Positions 26,220 through 33,780 of a DNA stretch of 34,206 bases are shown here, one piece after another. A program made the position numbers and the translations under genes. Under the pieces are notes generated by a model. That model was not told where the DNA came from. It saw nothing but the letters and a program-made list of their open reading frames with translations, and did no database searches. Positions within the stretch are counted from its first letter, which is position 1. Each line of letters opens with the position of its first letter. The stretch covers positions 1-34,206 of the forward strand of contig CALGLM010000329.1 in assembly GCA_937930275.1 (NCBI GenBank). Reading direction: 5' to 3'. The stretch is from an uncultured Ignavibacteria bacterium. Lineage in GTDB: Bacteria; Bacteroidota; Ignavibacteria; Ignavibacteriales; Melioribacteraceae.

Positions 26220-26235
26220 CAAATATTAATATTTG
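26220..26235. promoter_or_regulatory. 16-bp perfect palindrome upstream of the DUF5916 gene
   Basis: CAAATATT followed by AATATTTG is a perfect 16-bp palindrome, 43 bp ahead of the minus-strand ATG. Its minus-strand form TGCAAATATT also occurs in the left arm of the repeat at 31817. In DNA this rich in A and T a short palindrome carries limited weight. Confidence 0.3.
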
Positions 26236-26327
26236 CAATTTTTAAGACGGAATTAATGGGAATTTGTTGCCGAGAAGTAAAAAAATACTTTTTTTTTACC
26301 CTGTTGAAAAGAAAAAAGAGAAAAGGG

Positions 26328-26358
26328 AAGGGGAATGTTTGTAAAAACTATTCCCCTT
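26328..26358 (-). terminator. Intrinsic terminator of the mla-like operon
   Basis: On the minus strand, AAGGGGAAT and ATTCCCCTT form a perfect 9-bp stem with a 13-nt loop, starting 5 nt after the stop of the FG-GAP protein. A pyrimidine-rich, T-rich stretch follows. It closes the whole minus-strand run from 31784. Confidence 0.8.
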
Positions 26359-26363
26359 ATGCC

Positions 26364-28385
26364 TTATTTCATTAAAATCATTTTGCCTGTATATATGCTA
26401 TTATTAAAATCGGATTTTACATCTATTGAATAAAAATATATTCCGGAAGACAAATTAAACAAGTTTGAATTAAAAACTACTCGATTAATACCCGCATTAA
26501 AATCTTTGCTAACTAAAGTTGTTATTAATTGACCTAACGAGTTAAAAATATTTATTGAAACGTTTGCATTGTAAGGTAAATTAAATTGAATAGTTGTCTC
26601 CGGATTAAACGGATTAGGATAATTACCAAATGAAAAACTTTTTGGTAAAGTACTAAAATTGTCATCTTCTACTGAAGTCAACGCAAATAAATTTTTGTAA
26701 AACGTAAAATTTCCGTCATATTCAGCAACAATTAAATCTTTTCGTTTATCATTGTCAAAATCGGCAAAGCAAGGAGCGGCATTTTGTTTAACCTTTATAC
26801 CCGTGAATATTTCCGAATTCAATTCCCATCTTGGTGCTTCAATTGTACCAATATTTTCATACATTATTATATCCCCGTTTGATTTGCCAAATATGCAATC
26901 GTAATCGCCGTCATTATCAATATCGGAAAATGTCGGTCTTGTATTTGAGGGGAATACAATATCGCGTATATAAGTATTATCCAAAGTATAAACACCTTGA
27001 TTGTTTACATAAAATGAAGTTTCACCGCTTGATTCACCTCCGAGCAACATATCAATATCGCCGTCATTATCAATATCGCAAAAAGCAGGGTAACTAAAAC
27101 CGCTAACAGTAATATTAGCAAATAACGTAGTATTCGCTTGGAATGAATTATTGTTGTTTACATAATAAAATAATTTTCCGCTTAGAGCTCCGGATACTAT
27201 GTCATAATCACCATCTTTTTCCAAATCCACAAAAATAGGCGCAGAATAGGAACCGGGAGTTAACCCAGTAAACGATGAAGTTGCAGGAATAAAACTTGGA
27301 GTTGTTTTATTTCCGTTATTTTTAAAGTAGTTAACTTTTCCCGTCCAAGACCCGCTTATAAAATCATTATCACCGTCATTATCTATATCGGCAATAGAAA
27401 CCGTTGCACCGCTTCCGTTGTTTTTAATCACTCTAAAATATTCTGTTTTTAACAAAAAGCTCGGAGAAGTAATAGTTCCCGCATTTTGGTAGTAATATAA
27501 ATTTCCGTCAGCAGTTCCGTAAAGCAAATCATAATCTCCGTCATTATCTAAATCTGCTAAACATGGATTTTTCCAATAAGTAGATGTCTCTACAATACCA
27601 AATACATTATTGGCTGCAGTCCAAATCGGAGCAGTTCTGCTACCGGTATTTCTGTAATAAAGTAGAGACGACAAATCTCTACCTATTAGTAAATCATAAT
27701 CGCCGTCATTATCCAAATCGGCAAATGTCGGATAAGAGTTATATCCTGCATCCGGTAAACCGGTCGTCAAAGAATTGTCTTGTCTAAATGAAGGATTAGT
27801 AGGTGTGCCGTCATTTCTAAAACCGATCGTTATTCCGGCATCAGGACCACCAAAAAGTGATTCGCCAATTCCTGCAAATAAATCTAAATCTCCGTCTCCG
27901 TCAATATCTACGAAAGCTGGTTTAGCATCTGTTCCTATTAAATTATTTACAGAAGCAAATATCGAATCAATTTTAACCCAATTTGGTTCTAAATAAGTAC
28001 CTTTGTTTTTATAAAGCAAAAATCCGTTATATCCGCCAATAATAAGTTCGTCTAACAAATCGTTATCTAAATCAGCCAATACAGGATAGTAAGAGTTGGT
28101 ATACTGGTAACCGTTGGCATAAATTTGATCTAATAATAGTTCATTAATTGAAAATGTAGGAGGTAAAGTTGCAGAAGATTTATTTCTGAAAAATTTTACT
28201 CTATTATCGGTACTTCCCAAAAAAACATCTTTATAACCGTCTCCGTCATAATCAATTAAAAAAGGAGATGAGAAAGAGCAAACACCAATTCCGTTAGGGG
28301 CGAAAACAGAGTCTACTTTTTGCCAATTTTGTGCAAAGCTATAAGTTATTGGTAATAATAAGATAAAAAATAATATTTTCTTCAT
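26364..28385 (-). CDS. T9SS-secreted FG-GAP/VCBS repeat protein
   Basis: A 673-residue exported protein with signal peptide MKKILFFILLLPITYSFAQ. About ten repeats carry the calcium-loop pattern D-x-D-x-D-G-D-x-D (DIDGDGDLDLFAG, DLDNDGDYDLLIG, DIDNDGDNDFISG and others), typical of FG-GAP/VCBS beta-propellers. A short linker leads to a type A sorting domain with YPNPFNPETTIQFN and a final SSGIYFYSI. It is expected to be moved across the outer membrane by T9SS and held on the surface. AAAGGA lies ahead of the ATG, 13 bp after the lipoprotein stop, so it probably shares the mla-like transcript. It could bind a ligand or stiffen the surface; no enzyme motif is seen. Confidence 0.9.
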   Translation of the reverse strand: MKKILFFILLLPITYSFAQNWQKVDSVFAPNGIGVCSFSSPFLIDYDGDGYKDVFLGSTDNRVKFFRNKSSATLPPTFSINELLLDQIYANGYQYTNSYYPVLADLDNDLLDELIIGGYNGFLLYKNKGTYLEPNWVKIDSIFASVNNLIGTDAKPAFVDIDGDGDLDLFAGIGESLFGGPDAGITIGFRNDGTPTNPSFRQDNSLTTGLPDAGYNSYPTFADLDNDGDYDLLIGRDLSSLLYYRNTGSRTAPIWTAANNVFGIVETSTYWKNPCLADLDNDGDYDLLYGTADGNLYYYQNAGTITSPSFLLKTEYFRVIKNNGSGATVSIADIDNDGDNDFISGSWTGKVNYFKNNGNKTTPSFIPATSSFTGLTPGSYSAPIFVDLEKDGDYDIVSGALSGKLFYYVNNNNSFQANTTLFANITVSGFSYPAFCDIDNDGDIDMLLGGESSGETSFYVNNQGVYTLDNTYIRDIVFPSNTRPTFSDIDNDGDYDCIFGKSNGDIIMYENIGTIEAPRWELNSEIFTGIKVKQNAAPCFADFDNDKRKDLIVAEYDGNFTFYKNLFALTSVEDDNFSTLPKSFSFGNYPNPFNPETTIQFNLPYNANVSINIFNSLGQLITTLVSKDFNAGINRVVFNSNLFNLSSGIYFYSIDVKSDFNNSIYTGKMILMK
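26733..28257 (-). repeat. Coding repeats for calcium-binding propeller loops
   Basis: Repeats at intervals of about 150-200 bp encode the DxDxDGDxD loops. The 11-mer CCGTCATTATC (plus-strand sense) occurs identically at 26908, 27061, 27373, 27538 and 27703. The repetition is explained by the protein and could favour recombination between blades. Confidence 0.8.
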
Positions 28386-28398
28386 AAGTATCCTTTAA

Positions 28399-29241
28399 TT
28401 AGTTAATTTGTTTACATTTTAATAACATTTCATTTGATTTATATAAGTCGTTACATAATAGATAAAAGTCTGAACTTTTTACATAATATTCGTTGCTTTT
28501 ATTTTTATCGGAAATACTAAATATATTCCCTAATTTTTCATAACTAACAGCTGCAATAGAATAATAATTAGTTTTTATTGCAGCATTAATAGCACAAGTA
28601 TAATTGTAAATTGCTTCATCGTTTTTGTTATTTAGCGAAAGTATTTCACCAAGCATATACCAAATATAAGCTTTAGTTTCCAAATAATAAACGGATTTAT
28701 TTCCCCCTATATTCAGTAACGAGGTTAAGTAATTGTTTACGGAATTATTTTTAACAACTGAAGCATAGGTAACTTTTGAGACAGCTATTATATATTCATC
28801 AGGATATAATTGCTCATAAGTAATTGGTATTTTTATACTTGCTAATTTACTAAAATTTGAATGTGTATATAAAGTATCAATTGAAAAGAATAATTCTTTG
28901 GCACTATATAGTTCGAAATTATTGCTATTTAGGCTTTTTGCTTTTAGCGACCATATGAAAAATAAAGTATCGTTTTTAGTGTAATAATATGAAGTTGCTA
29001 TTGCAAAAGCTAAATTAAATAAAATATTATTATCATTAAGCATCAATGAATTATTATATGCCGATAATAAACAAGGTAAAGCTGCTTTGTAATTATCACT
29101 TTTTATAAAATTTTTAGCTGAATTTGTTAAATAGTTTATATTTTTGATATTGTTTTGATTGTTGTTTATGTTTGATGTAACAGAACATCCTAAAATGATG
29201 AAAGACATTAAAAAAACTAAAGGTATTAATAACCGTTTCAT
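28399..29241 (-). CDS. Lipoprotein with TPR-like helical repeats
   Basis: A 280-residue protein with a lipoprotein signal (MKRLLIPLVFLMSFIILGC, with the lipid-bearing Cys19). The remainder is rich in helix-forming and Asn/Tyr residues, with segments such as AKNFIKSDNYKAALPCLLSA and GEILSLNNKNDEAIYNYTCA that fit tetratricopeptide repeats. It sits between the MCE protein (5 bp) and the FG-GAP protein (13 bp). In other MCE systems such as Pqi, a lipoprotein (PqiC) accompanies the MCE protein; a similar tethering role is a guess from position, since this protein does not look like PqiC. The lipoprotein call is firm; the TPR call is moderate. Confidence 0.75.
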   Translation of the reverse strand: MKRLLIPLVFLMSFIILGCSVTSNINNNQNNIKNINYLTNSAKNFIKSDNYKAALPCLLSAYNNSLMLNDNNILFNLAFAIATSYYYTKNDTLFFIWSLKAKSLNSNNFELYSAKELFFSIDTLYTHSNFSKLASIKIPITYEQLYPDEYIIAVSKVTYASVVKNNSVNNYLTSLLNIGGNKSVYYLETKAYIWYMLGEILSLNNKNDEAIYNYTCAINAAIKTNYYSIAAVSYEKLGNIFSISDKNKSNEYYVKSSDFYLLCNDLYKSNEMLLKCKQIN

Positions 29242-29246
29242 AATAT

Positions 29247-30290
29247 TTATTTTAAAGGTGAATAAATTAAAGGTATTTTAACTTTTTCTTCGCTTATACC
29301 CGAACTAATTAAAGGGTTATTATTAATTCCTTCCAAAGTTGTATTTAATTTAATTAGCGTAAAATCAAGTTTTTGAAGTAAAATAGAAATCTCGGATGAT
29401 TTTGAGTTTAAGTAATTTGCAAATTTTTCATGTTCACTTAACAAAACTTGCAATTCACCAAGTACTTTAGTAGTGGGGTTAACAATGTTTTCACCGGTTG
29501 GGTCAATCATTTTTGCAAGTAAACCCTCCGGATTTTTATAAGCATTTGTTAATGTATCCATAGAGTACAATGTTTTATTCATCAATTGCGATGTCTTGAT
29601 AAGTTCTGCACTGGTTTTTGAAAAATTTTTGAAAGAGAGGAGTAATTCACCGGGATTTGTTTCCGTTCCGTTAAGCATTTTAAGTAATTTTTCGGTTTGC
29701 TCTAAAATAGCAAGTCCGGAATTAAGAACTTGTGATATGCTCCTGTTGTTAGCTGCCGAATCTTTTGCGATAATGTTATTAACATCAATAAGTACGGAAT
29801 TAAGGTTGTTTACTATATATGAAAGTTTATCCGCCCCCGTAATTGATAGGTTGTTCTCAGATAGCAGTTTTTTCCCTTGATAAAAATCAGAAGATAAAAT
29901 TTGATAGTAGTTTGACGGGCTAATTATTCCGTCAGGTAATAGAATAATTTCAATATTTGAAACCGAAGTAATAGGATGAACCGATTTAATTATTACTGAA
30001 CGATTTGCTATTTTATTAACATATTCCTTAAAAATATAAAAATTAGTAATAACTTTGTTTTTGTCATCGAGATAAAAATCTTCAATAAAACCGATTTTAA
30101 ACCCCTTAAAAAAAACCGGTGCCCCTTCCGATAATCCGATTGAATTTTCAAACGAAGTATGAAATAATACTTTTTCCGAGAATATTCTTTTATTGGCAGT
30201 TAAAATATATACAGTAAAAAGAATAATTGCAAAGGCAATTACTACAAAAAAGGAGACGAATAGTCCGGTATATTTTAGTCGTAATTTCAA
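29247..30290 (-). CDS. mlaD: MCE-family (MlaD-like) lipid-transport protein
   Basis: A 347-residue protein anchored by one N-terminal helix (about 8-30). The MCE domain (about 38-120) shows FENSIGLSEGAPVFFKGFKI, the family pattern for the central pore ring that moves phospholipids across the periplasm. The C-terminal 200 residues are helical, as in longer MCE proteins that form a needle or tail. The start is TTG at 30288-30290: AGAGGT lies 6-7 nt ahead and no better ATG is available. It is 2 bp after the ATPase stop. It is expected to sit with MlaE and the ATPase at the inner membrane. Confidence 0.9.
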   Translation of the reverse strand: MKLRLKYTGLFVSFFVVIAFAIILFTVYILTANKRIFSEKVLFHTSFENSIGLSEGAPVFFKGFKIGFIEDFYLDDKNKVITNFYIFKEYVNKIANRSVIIKSVHPITSVSNIEIILLPDGIISPSNYYQILSSDFYQGKKLLSENNLSITGADKLSYIVNNLNSVLIDVNNIIAKDSAANNRSISQVLNSGLAILEQTEKLLKMLNGTETNPGELLLSFKNFSKTSAELIKTSQLMNKTLYSMDTLTNAYKNPEGLLAKMIDPTGENIVNPTTKVLGELQVLLSEHEKFANYLNSKSSEISILLQKLDFTLIKLNTTLEGINNNPLISSGISEEKVKIPLIYSPLK

Positions 30291-30292
30291 AA

Positions 30293-31006
30293 CTAACCTC
30301 TAAATTCAAATTGAGAGTTGATGAAATCTTTAAGACTTCCTGAAAAAATCAATTTTCCGTTAATAATATAGTAAATTAAATTACAGAATTTTACAAAATC
30401 TTCGTTGAATTGAGTTTTTATTATTTGAGTTATATTGTTTCCTTTTAGTTCTTTCATCTTGCGAATTATTATTTTTTTCGAGTTGGCGTCAGTGTATCTA
30501 AATGGTTCATCATAAATTATTATTTCAGGCTCCGAAAGCAGTCCTCTTATAAACCCGAGTAGTTTAATTTGTTCAATATTTAATTGTGAAGGTCTATCAT
30601 TAAGGTTTATGTTTAATTCAAATTCATTTAAATAGGCGTTAATTCTTTTAATTTTTTTATTATGGTCTTCGTTTGGGAAATGAAAATCTAAAGTTAAAAG
30701 CAAATTTTGCAATATGCTAAGATTAGAAAGTAATGCACCTTTTTCAAAAATAAATGAAATATTCTTTTTTATTAAATCTTCATTAATCCTATCATTTGAA
30801 AAAATATCAATATCGTCCAATAATATTCGACCTGAATTTGGAGGATAAATGCCACCAATAGATTTGATTAAAGATTTTAATGCAAAACTATTATCTGCAA
30901 GCATTAATACAGTAGATTGTAATTCAATTGTAGAAGAAAGACTATCAATTAAAGTAGTCTCTGAATCAGTAATTAAAATATTTTCGAGTCTAAGATTTTT
31001 AAACAT
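30293..31006 (-). CDS. mlaF: MlaF-like ABC ATPase with degenerate nucleotide-binding motifs
   Basis: A 237-residue protein clearly in the MlaF position and family: SFIFEKGALLSNLSILQNLL matches the Q-loop region of MlaF, and EIIIYDEPF is an intact Walker B (Asp166, Glu167). The Walker A loop reads MLADNSFALKSLIKS: Lys44-Ser45 are kept but all three glycines of GxxGxGK[ST] are replaced. The Q-loop glutamine is Glu88, the LSGG signature reads LNIE (142-145), and the H-loop histidine is Gln199. The frame is fully open, so this is not simple gene decay. It overlaps mlaE by 8 bp. ATP hydrolysis is doubtful; it may be a structural subunit or a very weak ATPase. Confidence 0.82.
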   Translation of the reverse strand: MFKNLRLENILITDSETTLIDSLSSTIELQSTVLMLADNSFALKSLIKSIGGIYPPNSGRILLDDIDIFSNDRINEDLIKKNISFIFEKGALLSNLSILQNLLLTLDFHFPNEDHNKKIKRINAYLNEFELNINLNDRPSQLNIEQIKLLGFIRGLLSEPEIIIYDEPFRYTDANSKKIIIRKMKELKGNNITQIIKTQFNEDFVKFCNLIYYIINGKLIFSGSLKDFINSQFEFRG

Positions 31007-31784
31007 AAAAAAGCACCGAAACTAAAATATCTATAATAACAATAGTTCCTATAGAATGAACAACTGCTTTGGATGTCCTTTGAGGTACTTCGGTTAATGC
31101 GTTGGAAACCTTTAATCCATGGTAACAACAAATAATTGAAATTACAAAACCAAATAAAATTGCTTTAATTGAACTACTCGCAACATCTATAAAAGATAAT
31201 TCGGCAAAGGCATTATTTATAAAACTTGAAAATGGGAGATCATAAATAGCTTGAGTTAACAATGCACTTCCGAGTAAGCCGAAAATATTAAAGTAAACAC
31301 TTAGTACAAATACCGAAATAACAACACCTATAAGTCTGGGAATTACTAAATAAGTAAAAGGGGAAATGCCAATACTTAATAAGGAATCAACTTCTTCGTT
31401 TAAGACCATATTTCCTAATTCGGTAGCAATTGCCGCCCCTGATCTTGAAACGACAAAAAGAGCCGTAAGTAATGTGCTTAATTCGCGCGTAACGATAGAA
31501 ATTAATATAGTATAAATTAAGGGAGAAGAAATAAAGTTAGGGGTGATTGAATTCCCCTGAATAATAACCATGCCGGAGATAATTACAGCAGTAACAGCAA
31601 TTAGTCCCAATGATTCAAAACCTGTAAATAATATTTGCCGCAATAGAACAGCAACCGTAACTTGTTTTTGCTTAAAAAATAGTAATAAATTTATAATAGT
31701 TTCAAGAATAAACCCGAAAAAATATAGGAAATTATTTAATTTTTTTTGAATTATTTGAAAAATAATCATAAATTTATTGAACAT
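30999..31784 (-). CDS. mlaE: MlaE-family ABC permease
   Basis: A 261-residue inner-membrane permease of the MCE lipid transporter. The hallmark run RELSTLLTALFVVSRSGAAI is followed by ATELGNMVLNEEVDSLLSIG, the family's E-x-D coupling segment, then FTYLVIPRLIGVV. The C-terminal coupling stretch LTEVPQRTSKAVVHS matches the 'VG-ATT-AVV' region less well. A longer frame opens at 31841, but the ATG at 31784 removes 19 unlikely residues and leaves space for a divergent promoter; neither start has a clear ribosome site, so the start is uncertain. It heads a tightly packed five-gene run. Confidence 0.88.
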   Translation of the reverse strand: MFNKFMIIFQIIQKKLNNFLYFFGFILETIINLLLFFKQKQVTVAVLLRQILFTGFESLGLIAVTAVIISGMVIIQGNSITPNFISSPLIYTILISIVTRELSTLLTALFVVSRSGAAIATELGNMVLNEEVDSLLSIGISPFTYLVIPRLIGVVISVFVLSVYFNIFGLLGSALLTQAIYDLPFSSFINNAFAELSFIDVASSSIKAILFGFVISIICCYHGLKVSNALTEVPQRTSKAVVHSIGTIVIIDILVSVLFYV

Positions 31785-31816
31785 TTTTAAAGAGTTTAGT
31801 TGTTTTGTTATAAAAT

Positions 31817-31855
31817 ATGCAAATATTTTATCAAAAATCAAAAAAATATTTGCAT
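31817..31855. promoter_or_regulatory. 13-bp perfect inverted repeat between mlaE and ompA
   Basis: Left arm ATGCAAATATTTT (31817-31829) and right arm AAAATATTTGCAT (31843-31855) are perfect, with a 13-nt spacer. The genes on either side diverge, so a terminator is not needed here, and an operator controlling both is the simplest reading. It lies 32 bp before the chosen mlaE start and 79 bp before ompA. Confidence 0.5.
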
Positions 31856-31934
31856 TATTTGCTTAATTAATTTAAATTACTTAAAGTTTTATTTAAAAAT
31901 TGTCAAAAATTTATTTAATATAAGAGAGGCAGAA

Positions 31935-33083
31935 ATGCGAAAAATAACTACCCTAATAGCTTTTTTTGTAATAGTTTTTACCTTCTCGATTGAAGCTCAG
32001 GTTGTTAAAGATGCTTGGTCGGTTGGATTTGGATTTACTTATCCTAAGTATATCAATCATAATTTAGGTTGGACTTCCAACATTAATTATGGTGGGCATT
32101 TATCAATCCGCAGATACTTTAGCGAACATGTTGCTATTAAAGGTACTGTAAGATACTTGTATTTAGAAGGTTTTTATCCTTTAGCAGCAAATAACAAACA
32201 AAAAGCTTCTACTACTTTTTTATCAGGACAAGTTGATGTAATGTATTATTTTGCGCCTTGCGAAATAATTTCTCCTTACATTGTTGCCGGTTTAGGCGGT
32301 GGGTTATATTCACCTAAAGACGGACCTGATGCAAAAGCTATCGGTGATAATCAATTTGACCACTTTATAAATTTTGGTTTTGGTGCTGAATATAGAATCG
32401 ACGATAACTGGAATTTAGTAGGTGAATTGAGCTTTGCAACCTTAGCTAATACTAAATTTGACGGTGCTTACGGAGCAGGACCTGGCGGCGGTTTATTAGG
32501 CGGTTCTTTTGATTCCTATGCAACTTTTGATTTAGGAGTTAACTATTTCTTCGATAAAGGCGAACCTTCAAAAATTTGCCAATTATATGACGGAATCAAA
32601 ATTGATAATCCAAATGATCCGGTTGACTATGAAAGAATTGAAAACATAGTTAAAAAATATATACCTCGTGAGATAGTAAAAGAAGTTCCTGCCAAAATTG
32701 ACGGCGGTGTAAATAATTCAGCTTATGGCTACAATTCAAAAGATGAAACATGGGTATTAGTTGGTATCAACTTTGATAACAATAGTACTAAATTTACTGC
32801 CGAATCATATCCTATTTTGTTCCATGCCGCATTGGTAATGTTACAAAATCCGGAAATTAAGGTTGAAATTCAAGGTCATACTGATAATATCGGTAGCGAA
32901 TCTTCAAATCAGAAATTATCTGAAAAACGTGCAGACGCAGTTAAAAACTACTTAGTAGCTCGTGGTGTTAAAGCTGATAGAATTAAAACTGTCGGTTACG
33001 GCGAAAAGAATCCTATATCGGATAACAAGACTGCAGACGGACGTGCAATGAACAGAAGAATTGAATTTAAGGTTATTAACTAA
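31935..33083 (+). CDS. OmpA-family outer-membrane protein
   Basis: The 382-residue protein starts at the ATG at 31935, which has GAGAGG just ahead and begins signal peptide MRKITTLIAFFVIVFTFSIEAQ; an upstream frame from 31800 adds residues with no signal character. Residues of about 25-210 form an OmpA-like beta-barrel (alternating strands, glycine-rich turns). A linker with KEVPAKIDGG leads to the OmpA C-terminal peptidoglycan-binding domain (about 275-382), with EIQGHTDNIGSESSNQKLSE and RADAVKNYLVARGV followed by RRIEFKV; the Asp and Arg that bind diaminopimelate are in these segments. It probably links the outer membrane to the cell wall. A strong terminator follows. Confidence 0.93.
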   Translation: MRKITTLIAFFVIVFTFSIEAQVVKDAWSVGFGFTYPKYINHNLGWTSNINYGGHLSIRRYFSEHVAIKGTVRYLYLEGFYPLAANNKQKASTTFLSGQVDVMYYFAPCEIISPYIVAGLGGGLYSPKDGPDAKAIGDNQFDHFINFGFGAEYRIDDNWNLVGELSFATLANTKFDGAYGAGPGGGLLGGSFDSYATFDLGVNYFFDKGEPSKICQLYDGIKIDNPNDPVDYERIENIVKKYIPREIVKEVPAKIDGGVNNSAYGYNSKDETWVLVGINFDNNSTKFTAESYPILFHAALVMLQNPEIKVEIQGHTDNIGSESSNQKLSEKRADAVKNYLVARGVKADRIKTVGYGEKNPISDNKTADGRAMNRRIEFKVIN

Positions 33084-33092
33084 TCAAATTTG

Positions 33093-33121
33093 AAAGGGTC
33101 ACTTAAGTGACCCTTTTTTTT
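33093..33121 (+). terminator. Strong intrinsic terminator after ompA
   Basis: AAAGGGTCACTT and AAGTGACCCTTT (33093-33116) make a perfect 12-bp palindrome, followed by an unbroken T-run to 33121. It lies 9 nt after the ompA stop and ends only 2 nt before the PyrR-type RNA element. Confidence 0.92.
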
Positions 33122-33123
33122 AT

Positions 33124-33154
33124 CCTTTAAATTTATCCCGTGAGGTAAATAAGG
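33124..33154 (+). promoter_or_regulatory. PyrR-binding RNA loop in the pyrR leader
   Basis: A lower stem CCTT (33124-33127) with AAGG (33151-33154), a 3-nt 5' bulge, and an upper stem ATTTATC with GGTAAAT (one U-G) enclose the hexaloop CCGTGA (33138-33143). This fits the PyrR-binding consensus CNGNGA closed by UC/GG. In Bacillus, PyrR with UMP binds such a loop and favours termination. The position, directly ahead of pyrR itself, supports autoregulation. Confidence 0.8.
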
Positions 33155-33190
33155 TAATGATAAACAACATATTAAAAAATTATATGGAGA

Positions 33191-33222
33191 ACCCCAGCGA
33201 CTTAGGTCAATGGGGTATTTTT
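33191..33222 (+). terminator. Attenuator hairpin that also covers the pyrR Shine-Dalgarno
   Basis: ACCCCA (33191-33196) pairs with TGGGGT (33211-33216), and GAC (33199-33201) with GTC (33206-33208) extends it inside; ATTTTTATTT follows. GGGG at 33212-33215 is also the only likely ribosome site of pyrR, 11 nt before its ATG. The hairpin could therefore end transcription or block translation. Confidence 0.75.
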
Positions 33223-33226
33223 ATTT

Positions 33227-33772
33227 ATGAAAATAAAATCTAAATTAATTGACGAAACAGGCTTAAATAGAACTATTACTCGCTTATCACACGAGATTAT
33301 TGAGAAGAGTAAAGGTTCTACAAACATCATTATTTTGGGAATGAGAACAAGAGGGGAATTTTTAGCAAAAAGGATACTTGATAAAATTAATGAAATTGAA
33401 AATTTTACGCCAGGATACGGAGTTTTGGATGTAACATTGTATAGAGATGATTTTAGAACTCGTCTTAAACAACCGCAAGTTTCAGTATCAAATATCACTT
33501 TTGATGTGAATGACAAAGATATTATTTTGATTGATGATGTGCTGTACACAGGTAGAACCGTCCGCAGCGCATTAAATGCTATAATGGATTTAGGGAGACC
33601 TGCAACTGTAAAATTATGCGTTCTTGTTGACAGAGGACATAGAGAATTACCAATTAAAGCAGATTTTGTAGGGTTAAATACTCCGACTTCAATAAATGAG
33701 GAGGTTAGAGTAAGGATGAAGGAAGTAGATGACGAGGATGCAGTTTATTTAGTTGATGTTTCAAAAGAATAG
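33227..33772 (+). CDS. pyrR: PyrR: pyrimidine regulatory protein / uracil phosphoribosyltransferase
   Basis: PyrR binds leader RNA of pyrimidine genes when UMP is high, and many members also make UMP from uracil and PRPP. The 181-residue length is normal. [10 protein letters not shown] near 38-47 and the PRPP loop [14 protein letters not shown] (about 104-117) are characteristic, as is [17 protein letters not shown] further on. Its leader carries a PyrR-binding loop and an attenuator hairpin. The pyrB start codon follows the stop by 8 bp, with AGGA overlapping the pyrR stop, so the two form an operon. Confidence 0.96.
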   Translation: MKIKSKLIDETGLNRTITRLSHEIIEKSKGSTNIIILGMRTRGEFLAKRILDKINEIENFTPGYGVLDVTLYRDDFRTRLKQPQVSVSNITFDVNDKDIILIDDVLYTGRTVRSALNAIMDLGRPATVKLCVLVDRGHRELPIKADFVGLNTPTSINEEVRVRMKEVDDEDAVYLVDVSKE

Positions 33773-33780
33773 GAATTAAA

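Noticed and set aside
26733..28257. Regular CCGTCATTATC copies as a CRISPR-like array
   Set aside because: Spacing is uneven (about 150-310 bp), the copies lie in one reading frame, and they encode DxDxDGDxD loops.
31800..31934. Upstream in-frame extension of the OmpA-family gene
   Set aside because: The signal peptide and GAGAGG ribosome site fit the ATG at 31935; the extension overlaps the inverted repeat and has no signal-peptide character.
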